A DNA stretch of 64,000 bases, from positions 1 to 64,000 of the forward strand of contig CAVPBI010000007.1 of assembly GCA_963701735.1 (NCBI GenBank). Reading direction: 5' to 3'. This DNA comes from CAWABB01 sp963701735 (GTDB lineage Bacteria > Bacteroidota > Ignavibacteria > UBA10030 > UBA6906). Below, one piece after another: positions 42,122-50,078 of this stretch (within the stretch, counting starts at the first letter, position 1; every line of letters starts with the position of its first letter). The notes beneath the pieces were generated by a model. The model worked only from the letters and a program-made list of their open reading frames with translations. It was not told the origin of the DNA and ran no database searches. A program made the translations under genes and the position numbers.

Positions 42122-43879
42122 TTACAGCGGTTCCGCTCCGAGCTCGCGCTTGAGGGCGGCGATGATCGGGTGGTCTTCAGGAGGGGCCGCCGGTGCCTGC
42201 TCGGCAGGTCCGGCGGGGGCATGTTCAGGATCGTACACCGCCTCGATGCGGAGGCGGACATGAAAGAGATCGCCAAAGAGTCCGGCCAGCATCTCGCGGT
42301 TCCGCTCGATGCTGGATTGTTCGAACTCCGTCCGGCAGCCGATCCGAAGGCTGTTGCCCGTGACGCCTGCAAGCCAGGTGCCGTCCATGACCGTACCGAG
42401 GGAGATCTTCCGCTGGCGGATCGCCGTGAGGAACTCCAGCCAGCGGGACTGAACCTCCCGCTCGGAGATGGCTGGAGCCGATTTCGATGGACCTGATGCG
42501 GGTTTTGTTGAAGCAGATACTGCTTTCGGGGGCGGGGCCGGTACCCGTGGGGCAATCGCACTGTCATCTGAAGACGCCGCCGATGTCTGAGGAAGTGGCG
42601 ACGGAGCCTGGGGAGCGCGTGTCACGCGAGACGGTGGACCGAACGGAGACTGTGACGCCGAGTCGACGCCGGCGCGTGGCGCCGCAGCTGCTGGTGCATG
42701 ACCTACGGAACGAGAGGGCGGTGCACTTTCAGTGAAGTCTTTTTTTTTCAGCTCGTCCAGACCGCTCAACACCTCGCCGATCTCCGCAGCGCGCGGCAGC
42801 GTCACGAGCTGCACCATGTCCGCCTCGAGCCGGAACCGCGGCTGCGAGCTCCACCTGATCCCGCTGTCAGTGCTCCCCACGAACCGCTGATACCGCAGCA
42901 GGTCGGGAATCGAAAACGTATTCGCCTCATCCATATACCGCCGCCGGTACAGGTCTGAGGCCTCGATCAGAGAAGCGTTTCCGGTTGTCTTGGCGAGGAG
43001 CAGGTTGCGCAAATGTTCCGTCACCCCGCCCAGGAATTCCCGGATGTCGTGCCCGCGCGTGAACAGTTCGTCCACCAGCGCCAGCGCGCCTGCGGCGTCC
43101 TGCGCCGTGATCAGATCCGTCACGCGGAAGTACACTTCCTGATCGACGATGTGCAATGCCTCCAGGATCGACGCATACGTGACGTCCGTGCCGCACAACG
43201 CAATCACCTGGTCGAAGATGCTCTGCGCGTCGCGCAATGAGCCGTCACCCCGTCGGGCGACAAGCAGCAACGCCTCGTCGTCCATGCGGATGCCCTCGGC
43301 CTCTGCGATCGACTTCAGCTTCGTGCGGATCCGCTCCACCGGGATCCTGCGGAACTCGAACCGCTGGCACCGCGAGAGGATCGTCGCGGGGAGCTTGTGC
43401 ATCTCGGTGGTCGCAAAGATGAACAGCACGTGCGCCGGGGGTTCTTCCAGTGTCTTCAGGAGAGCGTTGAACGCCTCCTTCGTGAGCATATGCACTTCAT
43501 CGATAATATAGACGCGGTACTTCCCCTTCGCCGGCGCGTACCGCACGCCCTCGCGAAGGTTGCGGATTTCTTCCACGCCACGGTTCGATGCGCCATCAAT
43601 CTCCAGCACGTCGAAGCTCCGCCCCTCCGTGATCTCCCGGCAGATCTCGCATTCGTTGTCGGGATTCAGGTCGCGCGGATTGATGCAGTTCACCGCCTTC
43701 GCCAGCAGGCGCGCCGTGGTCGTCTTCCCCACCCCGCGCGGGCCGCTGAACAGGTACGCGTGCGCCAGCCGCCCCGAGGAAATCGCGTTCCGCAGCGTTG
43801 TCGTCACGTGTTCCTGTCCGACGACATCCTCGAACAGCATCGGACGCCATTTGCGGGCCGTGACGAGGTACTCGCTCAT
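42122..43879 (-). CDS. dnaX: DNA polymerase III subunit gamma/tau
   Basis: A 585-residue clamp-loader subunit. Domains I-III show RPMLFEDVVGQEHV, the Walker A SGPRGVGKTTTARLLAKA, the zinc knuckle CINPRDLNPDNECEIC, the DEVH-type Walker B YIIDEVHMLT and the sensor region FIFATTEMHKLPATILSRCQRF (in pieces). From about residue 380 the sequence becomes Pro/Ala/Ser-rich, then folds into a tau-type C-terminal domain (REVQSRWLEFLTAIRQRKI). At codons 378-380 (Lys-Lys-Lys, bases 42748-42740) there are nine consecutive A. Slippage in either direction there hits a stop within a dozen codons and would give a gamma-like form of about 380-390 residues. Its start overlaps the lon stop by four bases. Confidence 0.95.
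   Translation of the reverse strand: MSEYLVTARKWRPMLFEDVVGQEHVTTTLRNAISSGRLAHAYLFSGPRGVGKTTTARLLAKAVNCINPRDLNPDNECEICREITEGRSFDVLEIDGASNRGVEEIRNLREGVRYAPAKGKYRVYIIDEVHMLTKEAFNALLKTLEEPPAHVLFIFATTEMHKLPATILSRCQRFEFRRIPVERIRTKLKSIAEAEGIRMDDEALLLVARRGDGSLRDAQSIFDQVIALCGTDVTYASILEALHIVDQEVYFRVTDLITAQDAAGALALVDELFTRGHDIREFLGGVTEHLRNLLLAKTTGNASLIEASDLYRRRYMDEANTFSIPDLLRYQRFVGSTDSGIRWSSQPRFRLEADMVQLVTLPRAAEIGEVLSGLDELKKKDFTESAPPSRSVGHAPAAAAPRAGVDSASQSPFGPPSRVTRAPQAPSPLPQTSAASSDDSAIAPRVPAPPPKAVSASTKPASGPSKSAPAISEREVQSRWLEFLTAIRQRKISLGTVMDGTWLAGVTGNSLRIGCRTEFEQSSIERNREMLAGLFGDLFHVRLRIEAVYDPEHAPAGPAEQAPAAPPEDHPIIAALKRELGAEPL
42740..42748 (-). promoter_or_regulatory. A9 slippery tract in dnaX (candidate frameshift site for gamma)
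   Basis: On the coding (minus) strand CTG AAA AAA AAA GAC. Reading one extra A gives ...KRLH and then TGA. Losing one A gives KTSLKVHRPLVP and then TAG. The tract lies exactly where domain III ends, as in organisms that make tau and gamma from one gene. Confidence 0.6.
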
Positions 43880-46314
43880 CCCTTCTCTCCGCGCTTCGGG
43901 AATACATGCGGGAGCGCCTGTTCGATCCGTGAAATCGGGACGATCGTCAAGCCTTCTTTCACCTTCTCCGGAATCTCCGTCAGTTCTTTCTTATTCTCAT
44001 CGGGGATCAGAACCTTCCGGATGCCGCTTCGCTGAGCAGCCAGGAGCTTCTCGTTCAATCCGCCGATGGCGAGCACCTCGCCGCGCAGGGTGATTTCGCC
44101 GGTCATGGCAACGTCACTCCTGGCGGGACGCCCGCTGAGCGCGGAGTACATGGCCATCGCCATGGTAATCCCGGCAGAAGGACCGTCCTTCGGAATGGCC
44201 CCTTCGGGGACATGAACGTGAATTTCACGCCCCTTTGACACGGTTCCTTTGAGGCCGAACGACTTCGCCTGTGAGCGCAGATAGCTGAGCGCAGCCTGCG
44301 CGGACTCCTTCATGACCTCCCCGAGCTGGCCGGTCAGCGTCAGCTTCTCAGCACCAGGCATCACTGACACGTCCACGTGCAGGATGTCGCCGCCGACGCT
44401 CGTCCACGCCAGTCCGGTCACCGAGCCGACGCGGGCCTCGGTCCTGCGGAGGCGGCTCCGGAACCGGGGGACACCGAGGTACTTCTCCACTCGCTCAGGG
44501 TCTACCACAAGGGATTTGTCCGCACCGAATTGTGCCGTCTTTCCGGCCTTGCTGTTCCCGGCGCCCTTCACAGGCTTCCCGCCTCTCCCCTTTGACAGCA
44601 CGATGTCCTTGGCGATCTTCCTGGACGTCGAAGCGATCTCCCGTTCGAGGTTACGCACTCCAGCCTCGCGGGTGTAATCCGCAATGATCTTGTCGATCGC
44701 CGCATCATTGAACCTGACTCGCTTGGGGTCCAGCCCGTGCTCCATCAACTGCTTCGGGATGATGTGCCGCTTCGCAATCTCCCGCTTATCGTGGTGCAGA
44801 TACCCCGGGAGCTCGATGATTTCCATCCGGTCCTGCAGCGGGAGCGGAATTCCGTACCGTATGTTTGCGGTCGTAATGAACATGACCCGCGAGAGGTCGT
44901 AGTCCACGTCCAGATAGTGGTCGTTGAACGCGTAATTCTGTTCCGGGTCGAGCACTTCCAGCAGCGCCGCCGACGGATCGCCCCGGAAGTCGGTGCTCAT
45001 CTTGTCCACTTCGTCCAGGATAATGACCGGGTTCACCACTCCGGCACGCTTCATCGACTGGATGATCTTCCCCGGCATGGAGCCGATATACGTCCGGCGA
45101 TGGCCGCGGATCTCCGCCTCGTCACGCACGCCACCCAGGGAAATCCGCACGAGCTTCCGCCCGAGCGCACGGGCGATCGACTTCGCGAGCGATGTCTTCC
45201 CCACGCCCGGCGGACCGACGAAACAGAGGATCTGTCCCTTCATTTCACGCACGAGGTTCAGGACGGCGATGTGCTCCAGAATTCTGTCTTTCGGCTTCTC
45301 GAGCCCGAAATGATCCTCATCCAGGATCGACTTGACGTGCTCGATGTCCAGGTTGTCCTTCGTGCGCTTGTGCCACGGCACCGCGACCATCCAGTCCAGA
45401 TAGCTCCGGATGACGGTGGACTCCGGCGAGAGGGGCGGCGTCTTCCTGAGCTTCGCCAGTTCTTCCATCGCCTTCTCCTCGGCCTCCTTCGTCATCTTCG
45501 CCCGCTGGATATCCTCGCGCAGCTTCGCAGCTTCGGGCGACGCGTCCTCGTCCCCGAGCTCGTCCTGCAGAATGCGGATCTGCTCCTGGATGAAGAACTT
45601 CCGCTGCGACCGGGCGATGTTGTCGTGGACTTTGGTGTCGATCTCCTTCTCGATCTTCAGGACGTCGTTCTCGGAGTTCAGGATTCTGATGAGCTCGTGA
45701 AGCTGTTCGCGCATCGTGTTGAGCTGCAGGATCTTCTGCTTGACGTCGACGCCCTGCAGGATGTTCGACGCGATGTAGTACATCCTCCGGCGCGGGTCCT
45801 TCGTGTTCTCGAACGCAACCAGCACTTCGCTCGGGACATTCCGGTTGAGGTGGACATATTCCGCGAACAGGGTCGAGGTATGCCGCAGGAGGGCGTCCAG
45901 CTCGGAGTCCATCGGGCCGGTTGGCCCCGCAAGGGCGATTTCAGCCTCCAGGAACCGCTCGTTCGGCACGACCGTGCTGATGCGGGCCTGGATGAGCCCG
46001 TCCACCAGGATCTTCATCAGCCCGTTGGGGAGCTTCAGAATCTGGACGATTTTGGCGACCGTCCCCTCGTGGTGGATGTCGTCCATTCCGGGGTCTTCGG
46101 TCACCGGGCTCTTCTGGGCGGCCAGGAAGATGTACTTATTCCGCTCGAGGGCCTCGTTGACCGCGCGGAGCGAGGATTCGCGGCCTACCAGCACAGGAAA
46201 AATCATGTACGGAAAGACCACCACGTCCCGGAGCGGTAGCACCGGGAGTTTCGGGGGGATGGTGCCCTGCGGTTCGCTCACGTTGATGATCTCGGATTCA
46301 TGGTCGAGGGGCAT
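43876..46314 (-). CDS. lon: ATP-dependent endopeptidase La (Lon)
   Basis: An 812-residue cytoplasmic AAA+ protease degrading misfolded and regulatory proteins. The N-terminal domain starts LPVLPLRDVVVFPYMIFPVL. The AAA+ module has CFVGPPGVGKTSLAKSIA (near residue 370), ISLGGVRDEAEIRGHRRTYI and VIILDEVDKMS. The protease domain has the catalytic Ser in GAIPKDGPSAGITMAMAM and the Lys in AAQRSGIRKVLIPDENKK. The stop overlaps the dnaX start (ATGA), an unusual partner that would tie clamp-loader expression to lon. A very strong promoter and a 5' hairpin lie just upstream. Confidence 0.97.
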   Translation of the reverse strand: MPLDHESEIINVSEPQGTIPPKLPVLPLRDVVVFPYMIFPVLVGRESSLRAVNEALERNKYIFLAAQKSPVTEDPGMDDIHHEGTVAKIVQILKLPNGLMKILVDGLIQARISTVVPNERFLEAEIALAGPTGPMDSELDALLRHTSTLFAEYVHLNRNVPSEVLVAFENTKDPRRRMYYIASNILQGVDVKQKILQLNTMREQLHELIRILNSENDVLKIEKEIDTKVHDNIARSQRKFFIQEQIRILQDELGDEDASPEAAKLREDIQRAKMTKEAEEKAMEELAKLRKTPPLSPESTVIRSYLDWMVAVPWHKRTKDNLDIEHVKSILDEDHFGLEKPKDRILEHIAVLNLVREMKGQILCFVGPPGVGKTSLAKSIARALGRKLVRISLGGVRDEAEIRGHRRTYIGSMPGKIIQSMKRAGVVNPVIILDEVDKMSTDFRGDPSAALLEVLDPEQNYAFNDHYLDVDYDLSRVMFITTANIRYGIPLPLQDRMEIIELPGYLHHDKREIAKRHIIPKQLMEHGLDPKRVRFNDAAIDKIIADYTREAGVRNLEREIASTSRKIAKDIVLSKGRGGKPVKGAGNSKAGKTAQFGADKSLVVDPERVEKYLGVPRFRSRLRRTEARVGSVTGLAWTSVGGDILHVDVSVMPGAEKLTLTGQLGEVMKESAQAALSYLRSQAKSFGLKGTVSKGREIHVHVPEGAIPKDGPSAGITMAMAMYSALSGRPARSDVAMTGEITLRGEVLAIGGLNEKLLAAQRSGIRKVLIPDENKKELTEIPEKVKEGLTIVPISRIEQALPHVFPKRGEKG

Positions 46315-46343
46315 GTCGGATAACAGGGGTGTGCCAGAGACAC

Positions 46344-46369
46344 AAAAAGGTGTCGGGGGTCGACACCTT
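46344..46369 (-). terminator. hairpin plus T-run between the anti-sigma gene and lon
   Basis: A 9-base perfect stem (46347-46355 with 46361-46369; AAGGTGTCG/CGACACCTT) with a 5-base loop. On the minus strand it ends in TTTTT (46348-46344). It can terminate the sigma/anti-sigma transcript. It also falls at the predicted 5' end of the lon mRNA, where it would form a leader hairpin. Confidence 0.6.
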
Positions 46370-46374
46370 CAGTC

Positions 46375-46403
46375 AGTATACCACATTAATGTGTGCCTGT
46401 CAA
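46375..46403 (-). promoter_or_regulatory. near-consensus promoter of lon with palindromic spacer
   Basis: On the minus strand TTGACA (46403-46398), exactly 17 bases, then TATACT (46380-46375). The spacer contains the perfect palindrome CACATTAATGTG (46382-46393), placed as an operator between the two boxes. Transcription would start near 46368, at the beginning of the hairpin. The classical CIRCE or HAIR heat-shock operators are not seen. Confidence 0.75.
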
Positions 46404-46413
46404 GGCGCAGCAT

Positions 46414-47268
46414 TCAGGGCACGGAGACTCCCTCGGCCTCTTCCGCCGTGACACAGGCGATGAGCTCATCAGGATCGGTCTGGGCGATGGCCGCGCACAA
46501 CGTGCCGCCGCGCACCCAGATGGCCATGGTCTGTCCGTCACCAAGCCTCTCCGTGTACCACCCCGTCTTGCGCAGAGATTCCTTGACCTGATCGGGCACC
46601 ATCAGGCTCTTCCCCTCCTGCACTGTCTTCCAACACGTCTGATACATGTAGATGAGCGTTTCTCCGCGCTTGTAGACAACGTGTGCCAGCGGAGTTCCCT
46701 CGTAGGCATTCAGCACTCCACCGACCAGCGTGCAGTGCCTGAGTTTCGGAACATGAACGGGGAACTGCGTCATGCCCTCGAACAGCTTCCGCACGCTGGC
46801 GGGTTCGTTCGACGCCACCTGCGGCGTGATGTTGCCCGCGAGCACCGCCCTGTAGTTCTCCATCGACTGGAGAAGGACATTGTTCCCCGCCGCGATGGCA
46901 ACGCGTGCCGGAGGTTGGACGATTTGCGCAACGATGATCAGGAGGGCGAGCATGCCAAGCGCAATCGCCAGCGTGGGACGGATGCGCAATGAAACGACGA
47001 AACGCGAGAACCATGAAGGAGGCGCGGGTGTGCGAGGCGCCACGGACTCTGCTTCCAGGCGGTCGAGGAGAGCACGCTTCACGGATGCCGGGGTATCCAC
47101 CATGTGCGCATGCATCGTGACGAAGCGCTTCGTGGAAGCCTCCGCTTCGTATTCGCTGCGGCACAGGGGACAGGCATTGGCGTGATCCAGAAACTGCTTC
47201 ATCTCCGCCTCCGACAGGCACGTGTCGACGGCGTCGGTGATGTATTCCTGGAACTCTTTGCATTTCAC
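46414..47268 (-). CDS. membrane anti-sigma factor (zinc-finger ZAS type)
   Basis: A 284-residue predicted anti-sigma factor for the ECF factor encoded immediately upstream. The N-terminal zinc-binding motif is H29-x3-C33-x2-C36 in FLDHANACPLCRSEY, preceded by the helix MKCKEFQEYITDAVD. A single membrane helix (TLAIALGMLALLIIVAQIV) lies near residues 100-118. The periplasmic part (about 165 residues, KLRHCTLVGGVLNAYEGTP, YMYQTCWKTVQEGKSLM) has cysteines that could sense redox state. The start is 33 bases after the sigma stop. It is a plausible substrate for RseP-type cleavage. Confidence 0.88.
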   Translation of the reverse strand: MKCKEFQEYITDAVDTCLSEAEMKQFLDHANACPLCRSEYEAEASTKRFVTMHAHMVDTPASVKRALLDRLEAESVAPRTPAPPSWFSRFVVSLRIRPTLAIALGMLALLIIVAQIVQPPARVAIAAGNNVLLQSMENYRAVLAGNITPQVASNEPASVRKLFEGMTQFPVHVPKLRHCTLVGGVLNAYEGTPLAHVVYKRGETLIYMYQTCWKTVQEGKSLMVPDQVKESLRKTGWYTERLGDGQTMAIWVRGGTLCAAIAQTDPDELIACVTAEEAEGVSVP

Positions 47269-47301
47269 TGCAGTACTACCGTATCAAATGTCGTTCGGAT
47301 C

Positions 47302-47871
47302 TTACTCCCTGGTTGCGTAGCCGCGGCTGCGCGCATACTCCATCAGCCTGGCTCGAAGAATCTTGCGTCCCCGGTGAAGCCGCGACCGGACCGTCCCTAA
47401 CGGCACATCGACAAAGTCCGCGATCTCCTCATAGGTGAGGCCCTCGATGTCGCTGAGGATCACCACAGTTCGGAACTCTTCCGGGAGATCCGCGATGGCC
47501 TTCGTAACGTCGTCATCCAGGAGGTTCTTGAAGAGGTTCTCCTGGAGGTCGTTCGATTCGGTCCCCGCTTCCCGGACAGAGGTATAGAAATTCTGGACCT
47601 CGTCGTAGTCGACGGTCTCCGGTTCCCGCGTTGTTTTGCGATACCGGTTTATATACGAATTCTTCAAAATTCTGAACAACCATGCGCGGATGTTCGTTCC
47701 CCGCTCGTATCTGTCCCAGAAACGGTAGGCTTTTAGGAAGGTTTCCTGAAGGAGGTCCTGAGCGTCGGCCGGATTGTTGGTCATCCGGAGGGCATAGTTG
47801 TACAGGAGGTTTGTGTGGGGGAGGGCTTCCTGCTCAAACTGGCGCTGTTTTTCGTTCTTTTTGGTCGTCAT
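47302..47871 (-). CDS. RNA polymerase ECF-type sigma factor (paired with anti-sigma)
   Basis: A 189-residue ECF sigma factor. Region 2 reads LLYNYALRMTNNPADAQDLLQETFLKAY and RAWLFRILKNSYINRYRK (in pieces). Region 4 reads LPEEFRTVVILSDIEGLTYEEIADFVDVPLGTVRSRLHRGRK (in pieces). This resembles the SigR/RpoE-like ECF group that pairs with ZAS anti-sigma factors, and such a gene follows 33 bases downstream. ATG 47871 is chosen because it gives MTTKKNEKQRQF, the usual short basic N-terminus. A longer frame reaching 48501 reads through the UbiA remnant and the epimerase gene in the wrong frame. A good promoter lies at 47915-47943. Confidence 0.94.
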   Translation of the reverse strand: MTTKKNEKQRQFEQEALPHTNLLYNYALRMTNNPADAQDLLQETFLKAYRFWDRYERGTNIRAWLFRILKNSYINRYRKTTREPETVDYDEVQNFYTSVREAGTESNDLQENLFKNLLDDDVTKAIADLPEEFRTVVILSDIEGLTYEEIADFVDVPLGTVRSRLHRGRKILRARLMEYARSRGYATRE

Positions 47872-47914
47872 TTGCACCCCGGACAGCGGGGTCAGATGGG
47901 GAGGAAAGAGCATG

Positions 47915-47943
47915 AAGGTACGACAGGAATGGAGCAGTGTCAA
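47915..47943 (-). promoter_or_regulatory. sigma70-type promoter of the ECF sigma/anti-sigma pair
   Basis: On the minus strand TTGACA (47943-47938), 17 bases, TACCTT (47920-47915). The -35 box is perfect and overlaps the end of the truncated UbiA gene. The sigma ATG (47871) is about 38 bases downstream of the expected start site. Confidence 0.65.
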
Positions 47944-48200
47944 GCGCGGGCTGGATTCAGCTCCCCTGGGAGGGCCGATGATAGCGCTTCCACCCTGTCG
48001 ATCGCAAGGTCGAAATAGTCGTTCAGAATGAGGGCGGCTGCAGAGATGCAGAAGAAGCTCGGAAATCCAGGGACCATCTGAGGGACCTGAGGGGTTGCAT
48101 CCAGAGCGAGAAACTGACCCAGCACGACGCAGACACCCGCAGTGAAGGGAAGTTCGAACCGGAACAGGCGGAAGAGTCCTTGAAGCCTGGAGCCAGTCAA
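47940..48200 (-). pseudogene. UbiA-family prenyltransferase remnant
   Basis: An 86-residue fragment that begins like a UbiA prenyltransferase of the (S)-geranylgeranylglyceryl/homogentisate kind: LFRLFRFELPFTAGVCVVLGQFLAL, then ISAAALILNDYFDLAIDRV with the Mg-prenyl-PP motif NDYFDLAID. Full members have about 280-300 residues and a second Asp motif. Here the frame ends after ALPGELNPARA, and no continuation exists in any frame before the sigma gene. The gene is thus a true 3' deletion rather than a one-base shift. Its end overlaps the sigma promoter. It starts nine bases after the epimerase stop. Confidence 0.7.
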
Positions 48201-48209
48201 TCAGAGTCC

Positions 48210-48875
48210 TCAAGGAACGGTATCTCGCGAGCGCCGGGTGATATCCACGCACTCCAGAACCTTCCGAGGATAGCCCCTCTCCACAACACGGATCATCGCG
48301 CGGCCCAGATCCTGCATGGTGCAGACGTACTTCGAGAAGAATCTGTTGATAACAGGATAGAAGGGCGAGATCATCTTGGACGCCGTCATGCTGTTCTTGA
48401 GCCCCGGCGTGGGACGGATGTACCCCGGACGGAACGCATACACCGCCTTGAACGGCAGCCGCATGAGGTCGTTCTCGGTCTTGCCTTTCACGCGCGCCCA
48501 CATGACGCGGCCCTGCTCAGAGCTGTCGGTCCCCGAGCCCGAGACATAACAGAACACCATGCCTGGATTGAGCTGTGAGAGTGCCTTCGCCGCGGCCATG
48601 GCCAGGTCGTAGGTGAGCCGGCGATACTCCTGCTCGCTCTTGCCGATCGACGTGACCCCGAGACAGAAGAAGCAGGCGTCGTACCCCCGCAACCGATTCA
48701 GGATCGGGGTATAGTCGTAAAAATCGCCATGGAGTGCCTCGGTCAGCTTCGCGTGCCTGACGTCGCAGGACCTGCGGCCCACAACGAGGGTAGATTCCAC
48801 CGAAGGGTCGAGAAGCGCTTCGTGCAGCACGCCCTCCCCAACCATGCCCGTTGCACCAAAGACGATTGCCTTCAT
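48210..48875 (-). CDS. NAD(P)-binding epimerase/dehydratase-like protein
   Basis: A 221-residue short-chain, atypical SDR-type protein. The Rossmann motif FGATGMVGEGVLHEAL is at residues 5-20, then TLVVGRRS, FFCLGVTSIGKSEQEYRRLTYD, VFCYVSGSGTDSSEQGRVMWARVKGKTE (in pieces) and AFRPGYIRPTPG. The YxxxK catalytic pair of classical SDRs is not obvious: WARVKGKTEN carries Lys without the Tyr. It resembles the HTATIP2/YbjT-like group of unknown function. It lies downstream of the M14 peptidase (36 bases) and upstream of the UbiA remnant. Confidence 0.85.
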   Translation of the reverse strand: MKAIVFGATGMVGEGVLHEALLDPSVESTLVVGRRSCDVRHAKLTEALHGDFYDYTPILNRLRGYDACFFCLGVTSIGKSEQEYRRLTYDLAMAAAKALSQLNPGMVFCYVSGSGTDSSEQGRVMWARVKGKTENDLMRLPFKAVYAFRPGYIRPTPGLKNSMTASKMISPFYPVINRFFSKYVCTMQDLGRAMIRVVERGYPRKVLECVDITRRSRDTVP

Positions 48876-48911
48876 GTTCCTCGCGCGATCGGAATGCTGC
48901 TCGCGATGTTG

Positions 48912-50078
48912 CTATGGCGCCCCGAGGATTTCGCGCAGCTGTGCCTCGGAGAACGACTTGTCCAGGGAAAGGGCGCTGACATCGATCGGCTTCGGCAGGC
49001 CATTGATTGTCTGCAGCGCGCCGAATGTGCTGAGATCACCAATGCTCTTCACCGCATACCGGGCAGTCTCGTGGGCCGGCAGCGTGGTTTTCGTAAACCC
49101 GATGTCCGCCACACCGGTCCAGCCACTCTGGTGCATCACGGTCACGCCTCGGACGATGATGTCGAGCATCCGGTCGCCGTTCTCCACAAGCTCGTTGTAT
49201 GCCGCACGATCGGCCGTCACGTACGATCCCGTGGCGATCGCATGCAAGGACACGAACAGCGCCACAGCGTTCAGTTTCCTCACGAACGCCTTATCGGGAT
49301 CGTCCGGCCACTGCCCGGATTCGATCAACACGGTACTCGTCCCCCAGCGCTGCATGTTGTCCCCGAACGCTCGCGGCTCGAAGGTATCGCTGTACGTGGC
49401 AAAATGCCCCCCGATGTACGGCTTGAGTGTCGTCGCGATGAGCGCCGCAATCTTCATCGCGCGTTCCCGGCCCGGGGTTACGGTGCGTTCTGCATCCGCG
49501 GCGGGGGCCAGGAGCGCGATCGTGGTGACGTCTTTCGACTGCCCGACCGAGTTCGGATCCTGATCGTGGAGGTTGAACCCGAACGCCGGCGACAGACGCT
49601 TCTGGGCCTCCCGCAGTATGCGCGCCTCAGGCGTGAGAAGCTTCACCGCGTCACGATTGATGTCGATCCCGACCGCGGTCAGGCGCTTCACCCGCTCTGC
49701 GCCGTCGGGATTCAGCATCGGAACGAAGTGCAGCGTCACCCCCGCGAGCATCTCGCGCATCCACCCTTCCGAGGATGCCGGACCCGAGAGCAGATTGAAC
49801 ATGTCCAGCAGCGCGAGCGTCGCGGTGGTTTCGTCGCCGTGCATCTGCGACCACAGCAGCACATGCACCAGGCCCGTGCCGCAGGTGATCTGTCGTATCG
49901 CGCGCCCTTCGATTGACGCGCCGAGGATCTCGGCGCTCAGAACCGTGCCGTCCCGCGCGAGATACTCATCGATGACCGTGTGGACGTTTGCGTGTTTGCA
50001 CGTGACGGGGGTAGCGTCGCCGGACCGGAACGTGTCGTAGGTCCGCATGAGGGTGGTGGCAAGTTCGGAGGATGTCAC
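48912..50078 (-). CDS. M14-family zinc carboxypeptidase
   Basis: A 388-residue metallocarboxypeptidase. The zinc motif is LLWSQMHGDETTATLA (HxxE), followed by HFVPMLNPDGAERV with the substrate Arg region, INRDAVKLLTPEA, the third zinc ligand in FGFNLHDQDPNS and the catalytic Glu in TSTVLIESGQWP. No signal peptide is seen, so it is probably cytoplasmic and may trim peptides or cell-wall fragments. The start overlaps the DUF4175 gene stop by four bases, so it is coupled to the DUF4159/DUF4175 pair. Confidence 0.92.
   Translation of the reverse strand: MTSSELATTLMRTYDTFRSGDATPVTCKHANVHTVIDEYLARDGTVLSAEILGASIEGRAIRQITCGTGLVHVLLWSQMHGDETTATLALLDMFNLLSGPASSEGWMREMLAGVTLHFVPMLNPDGAERVKRLTAVGIDINRDAVKLLTPEARILREAQKRLSPAFGFNLHDQDPNSVGQSKDVTTIALLAPAADAERTVTPGRERAMKIAALIATTLKPYIGGHFATYSDTFEPRAFGDNMQRWGTSTVLIESGQWPDDPDKAFVRKLNAVALFVSLHAIATGSYVTADRAAYNELVENGDRMLDIIVRGVTVMHQSGWTGVADIGFTKTTLPAHETARYAVKSIGDLSTFGALQTINGLPKPIDVSALSLDKSFSEAQLREILGAP

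Noticed and set aside
44737..46239. A 500-codon plus-strand frame opposite lon
   Set aside because: It mirrors lon codon structure and shows no family motif, while lon is complete and conserved.
47872..48501. N-terminal extension of the ECF sigma frame
   Set aside because: It reads through the UbiA remnant and epimerase gene out of frame. The sigma promoter at 47915-47943 lies inside it.
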